In this document: positions 6,891 through 9,364 of the stretch, in pieces
Position numbering within the stretch: the stretch's first letter is position 1
Layout: each line of letters opens with the position of its first letter
Source of the DNA: Hyella sp964606015
GTDB taxonomy: Bacteria > Cyanobacteriota > Cyanobacteriia > Cyanobacteriales > Xenococcaceae
NCBI GenBank assembly: GCA_964606015.1
Contig: CAZSEZ010000157.1
Coordinates: forward strand, 1 to 9,364
Direction: 5' to 3'
Length of the DNA: 9,364 nucleotides
Notes under the pieces: generated by a model
Told to the model about the DNA's origin: nothing
Databases searched by the model: none
What the model saw: only the letters and a program-made list of their open reading frames with translations
Program-made: the position numbers and the translations under genes

Positions 6891-7631
6891 GTGAGCGAAC
6901 AGACGGCATATTTACTCGTGTTTCATGGCAGTCGAAGTCGTCATTATCCTGAAAAAATGTCTCAGCTTGGGACTCTACTACGTTATGAGCTTGCCTCATT
7001 AGTTGAGGTGGCAGTGTTGGAGTTAGCTCAGACACCTCTAGCAGATAGGATTGTCCAGTTTTGTCATGAGGCCATTGCAGTTGGCTATCAGCAAGTAAAA
7101 GTTGTTCCTGCATTTCTTTCTGAGGGAGTTCACGTATCTGAAGATATTCCTCAAGAGATTGCTAGGGCAAAGACCAGATTAGATTTATCCTGTGATGTCA
7201 GGGTTGATGTTGAACTTTTGGAACACCTTGGCTCTTCTCTTGACTTAGTTGAGTTGGTTCAGCAGAGGTTCAGTTCATCGAAGAGTGATGCCAAGATTCT
7301 GATTGCTCATGGCAGTCGCTTTGAGGCAGGTAATGTCCAAACCAAAGTTGTTGCAGATAAATTAGGAGCTGCGATCGCCTATTGGAAAGCTACTCCCGAT
7401 CTTGACTCAGTAGTTGAGTCCTTGGTGATGCAAAACAAAGAAAGTATTACTATTGTGCCTTATTTTCTATTTTTAGGTAGAATTACGGATGCGATCGCTT
7501 CTCGCGTTACCCAGTTGCAACTTAGATATCCCCAAACTAGTATTTCTCTTACTCAACCACTTGGTGCAACCCCTGAATTGGCTAGAGTCATTGCTCGCAT
7601 AGCTTTAAAAAAAACAGTAGCTCTTAGCTGA
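6891..7631 (+). CDS. cbiX: Sirohydrochlorin chelatase, two-domain CbiX/SirB type
   Basis: This 246-residue class II chelatase inserts Fe2+ (siroheme) or Co2+ (cobalamin route) into sirohydrochlorin. Two tandem CbiX domains are visible. The first has a FHGSR motif with H12 and a VVPAFLSEGVHVSEDIP stretch with H81, the two metal-binding/catalytic histidines of the family. The second has AHGSR with H140, then VPYFLFLGRITDAI at 189-202, where the second histidine is replaced. Catalysis is therefore expected in the N-terminal half, with the C-terminal half structural. The two HGSR sites share an identical 12-base DNA stretch. Translation starts at GTG with no clear Shine-Dalgarno. The gene is 61 bases before cobA, which supplies its pathway precursor, and the two probably form an operon. 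A plant-like siroheme role is most likely; the metal cannot be decided from sequence. Confidence 0.9.
   Translation: MSEQTAYLLVFHGSRSRHYPEKMSQLGTLLRYELASLVEVAVLELAQTPLADRIVQFCHEAIAVGYQQVKVVPAFLSEGVHVSEDIPQEIARAKTRLDLSCDVRVDVELLEHLGSSLDLVELVQQRFSSSKSDAKILIAHGSRFEAGNVQTKVVADKLGAAIAYWKATPDLDSVVESLVMQNKESITIVPYFLFLGRITDAIASRVTQLQLRYPQTSISLTQPLGATPELARVIARIALKKTVALS
7371..7378. repeat. HIP1 octamer GCGATCGC (one of seven exact copies)
   Basis: The palindrome GCGATCGC, overrepresented in many cyanobacterial genomes, occurs exactly at 1157-1164, 3318-3325, 5119-5126, 5723-5730, 7371-7378, 7491-7498 and 8395-8402. All seven are inside genes. Chance would give about 0.14 copies in a window this size. 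This marks the host lineage, not a local function. Confidence 0.9.
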
Positions 7632-7692
7632 TTTTTAAGTTTGTAGAGATCGCAGATTATTGCCATAACGGTAACCAACTCGTCATAAAGTT

Positions 7693-8484
7693 ATGAATCA
7701 ACGCAACAAAGTTCCAGGAAAAGTTTATCTTGTGGGAGCCGGGCCAGGTGACCCAGGATTAATGACCGTCAAAGGTAAGACACATCTCGAACATGCCGAC
7801 GTAGTAATTTATGATGCTTTAGTAAGTCCTGAAATCCTCAATTGTATTAACCCTCAGGCAGAACAAATTGATGTAGGGAAACGTCGGGGCAGACATTCCA
7901 AGGTTCAGGCAGAGACCACTCAGCTGCTCATTGATAAAGCTCAAGAACATGCCATTGTTGTTCGTCTCAAAGGGGGAGACCCGTTTGTTTTTGGCCGTGG
8001 TGGTGAAGAAATGGGAGATTTGATTGCTGCTCAAGTTCCTGTAGAAGCTATTCCTGGTATTACTTCTGGGATCGCAGCTCCTGCCTATGCTGGGATTCCT
8101 GTGACTCATCGCGGTTACAGCTCTTCTGTTACTTTTGTTACTGGTCACGAAAGTGTCGGCAAGTATCGTCCTGAAGTAAATTGGAGTGCAATTGCTCAGG
8201 GATCGGAAACAATTGTTGTCTACATGGGTGTCTACAATTTGCCGCAGATTGTCCCTCAACTGATTGCTGGCGGCTTGACTCCTGAGACTCCTATTGCCCT
8301 GATTCGCTGGGGTACTACTCCCAAGCAAACCGAGCTTAAAGGAACCCTGGCTACTATCACAGAGCAAATTGCTCAGACTGAATTTACTGCACCTGCGATC
8401 GCCATTATTGGTTCAGTAGTCGATCTTCATGATCTATTGAAGCAAGCTGCTCCTGGAATTCCGAAAATACAAAAATTAGACTGA
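7693..8484 (+). CDS. cobA: Uroporphyrinogen-III C-methyltransferase
   Basis: This 263-residue cytoplasmic enzyme transfers two methyl groups from S-adenosylmethionine to uroporphyrinogen III, at C2 and C7, giving precorrin-2. That is the branch point from haem and chlorophyll to siroheme and cobalamin. The N-terminal VGAGPGDPGLMT motif (14-25), RLKGGDPFVFGRGGEE (91-106), PGITS (121-125), THR (138-140) and VYMG (176-179) are the hallmark SAM- and substrate-binding motifs. Length is that of stand-alone CobA; the dehydrogenase/ferrochelatase part of a CysG fusion is absent. The ATG start lies close to the first motif, as is normal. It follows the sirohydrochlorin chelatase gene by 61 bases on the same strand. 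A precorrin-2 dehydrogenase must be encoded elsewhere. The 6-base inverted repeat just after the stop lacks a T-run, so no terminator is called. Confidence 0.96.
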   Translation: MNQRNKVPGKVYLVGAGPGDPGLMTVKGKTHLEHADVVIYDALVSPEILNCINPQAEQIDVGKRRGRHSKVQAETTQLLIDKAQEHAIVVRLKGGDPFVFGRGGEEMGDLIAAQVPVEAIPGITSGIAAPAYAGIPVTHRGYSSSVTFVTGHESVGKYRPEVNWSAIAQGSETIVVYMGVYNLPQIVPQLIAGGLTPETPIALIRWGTTPKQTELKGTLATITEQIAQTEFTAPAIAIIGSVVDLHDLLKQAAPGIPKIQKLD

Positions 8485-8586
8485 CATATCTTCAAGCTAA
8501 AGCAACCTTGAAACGAATCAAAACTCACTAACTATTAATTAATGTAACGATGTCGTAATACTTCTAAGGAACAGAGACCTGTCATA

Positions 8587-8614
8587 TTGCGCCAGAGAAC
8601 CATTAAATGATAAT
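8587..8614 (+). promoter_or_regulatory. Candidate promoter for psbV
   Basis: GATAAT (8609-8614, 5 of 6 matches to TATAAT) has TTGCGC (8587-8592, 3 of 6) upstream with a 16-base spacer. Transcription would start near 8621, giving a leader of about 90 bases before the psbV ATG and excluding the upstream in-frame ATG at 8607. Support is weak for the -35. Confidence 0.3.
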
Positions 8615-8702
8615 TTTTAGGGCTAAAGGGCTAAGTAAAAGAAGTTCAAGGTTTGATACTACCCATATCCACTCTGCTCGAAATAGCGAGCCAAAATTCT
8701 TG

Positions 8703-8707
8703 AGGAG
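8703..8707 (+). promoter_or_regulatory. Ribosome binding site fixing the psbV start
   Basis: AGGAG, a near-perfect Shine-Dalgarno core, ends 4 bases before the ATG at 8712. It favours this start over the in-frame ATG at 8607, which has no such site. The protein length and signal peptide agree. Confidence 0.75.
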
Positions 8708-8711
8708 AACA

Positions 8712-9203
8712 ATGTTGAAGCGATTATTATTGACGGCTGCGGCTGCTTTATTGTTTATTTTTCAATTTAATATCAGCAGTGCTAGTGCTTTAGAACTGAC
8801 AGAAGAAGCTCGTACCGTAAACTACAGCGATGCAGGCGATAAAGTTGTCCTAACTCTCCAGCAGGTAAAGAGAGGCGAACGTGTCTTTGTTGATAGCTGT
8901 ACTTATTGCCATAAAAGTGGTACTACCAAAACAAACCCTAATGTTAATTTATCTGGGAATGCTCTAGCTAATGCAGAACCTGCTAAAGATAACATCGCAG
9001 GGATTGTCGAATATCTAAAAAACCCAACTTCTTATGATGGTGAGATCAGTATTTATGAGTTTCACCCTAACACTACCCGCTCTGATCTATTTCCTATGAT
9101 GCGTAATCTAACTGATGAGGATTTTGAAGCTGTAGCAGGTTACATTCTGATTCAGCCTGGAATTCGTGGCACCATGTGGGGTGGCGGAAAAGTATATAGT
9201 TAA
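8712..9203 (+). CDS. psbV: Photosystem II cytochrome c550 precursor
   Basis: This 163-residue precursor encodes the extrinsic lumenal cytochrome c550 of photosystem II, which stabilises the oxygen-evolving manganese cluster. A signal peptide spans residues 1-26: KR near the start, a hydrophobic core, and an ASA cleavage site. It leaves a 137-residue mature protein beginning LELTEEA. The CTYCH haem-c motif gives C63, C66 and H67; H118 (in EFHPN) is the probable second axial ligand. After signal removal these are 37, 40, 41 and 92, as I recall them in characterised PsbV. The KNPTSYDG and WGGGKVY segments near the C-terminus are also typical of PsbV. The frame stays open to an ATG at 8607, but that would add 35 residues before the signal peptide and is rejected. 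It lies 227 bases after cobA, probably with its own promoter, and ends at a strong terminator. Confidence 0.96.
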   Translation: MLKRLLLTAAAALLFIFQFNISSASALELTEEARTVNYSDAGDKVVLTLQQVKRGERVFVDSCTYCHKSGTTKTNPNVNLSGNALANAEPAKDNIAGIVEYLKNPTSYDGEISIYEFHPNTTRSDLFPMMRNLTDEDFEAVAGYILIQPGIRGTMWGGGKVYS

Positions 9204-9310
9204 TTTTTTACCTGATTAACTAGGTTGATAGCTCACAACTAATTTAATAAATAAGTGATTAATTGTTCTAATCCGTGAGTAAGAACTAGACTAAAAAAAA
9301 ATACTAAACC

Positions 9311-9348
9311 AGGGAACTTGAGCTGTACATTTCAGGTTCTCTTTTTTT
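9311..9348 (+). terminator. Intrinsic terminator after psbV
   Basis: An 11-base-pair stem (9311-9321 with 9332-9342, two G-U pairs, no mismatch) encloses a 10-base loop. The final T of the stem runs into six more, at 9343-9348. It lies about 107 bases after the psbV stop codon. A run of A bases at 9293-9301 precedes it, so it could also act weakly in the reverse direction. Confidence 0.9.
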
Positions 9349-9364
9349 ATGCTCATAACTTATT

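Noticed and set aside
6859..7113. Minus-strand open frame of 84 codons overlapping the chelatase start
   Set aside because: Most of it is antisense to the conserved first CbiX domain and it has no recognisable product or start signal.
7819..8367. Long minus-strand open frame (182 codons) opposite cobA
   Set aside because: It lies wholly inside a strongly recognised gene, its product resembles nothing I know, and it is rich in serine, asparagine and threonine as expected from an antisense shadow.
8491..8512. Inverted repeat TTCAAG ... CTTGAA after the cobA stop, considered as terminator
   Set aside because: The arms are only 6 bases, the loop is 10, and no T-run follows.

Overview
This window comes from a cyanobacterial chromosome. 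The strongest evidence is psbV, a lumenal subunit of oxygen-evolving photosystem II. Seven exact copies of the cyanobacterial octamer GCGATCGC (HIP1) and a moderately AT-rich base composition agree with this. I cannot name the genus from sequence alone.

Left part (192-6549), all on the minus strand. In transcription order it holds a Wzc-type polysaccharide co-polymerase/tyrosine autokinase (4273-6549), a small protein with TPR-like helices and a C-terminal membrane anchor (3697-4209), a DppB/OppB-type ABC transporter permease (2681-3667), and two different Gfo/Idh/MocA-family NAD(P)-dependent oxidoreductases (1451-2587 and 192-1271). Gaps are 63, 29, 93 and 179 bases. The first three genes could share a transcript; the two dehydrogenases may have their own. 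Wzc and the two sugar-type dehydrogenases suggest a surface or extracellular polysaccharide locus. No glycosyltransferase, Wza or Wzx/Wzy lies in the window. The peptide-type permease is separated from its expected ATPase, second permease and binding protein.

Middle (6550-6890) is a divergent intergenic region of about 340 bases. It carries candidate promoters in both directions, a perfect short dyad and an NtcA-like half-site pair close to the wzc start.

Right part (6891-9203), all on the plus strand. It holds a two-domain CbiX/SirB-type sirohydrochlorin chelatase, the uroporphyrinogen-III C-methyltransferase CobA, and psbV (cytochrome c550), followed by a clear intrinsic terminator at 9311-9348. 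CobA makes precorrin-2 and the chelatase inserts metal after its oxidation, so these two belong to the siroheme (or cobalamin) branch. PsbV is a haem-c protein of photosystem II and is probably transcribed separately.

I see no mobile element, CRISPR array, tRNA, rRNA or clear pseudogene. No gene set here looks like a new defence or biosynthetic system. The points most worth a second look are the TPR-permease pair beside wzc, the paired sugar dehydrogenases, the loss of one histidine in the second half of the chelatase, and the wzc upstream region.
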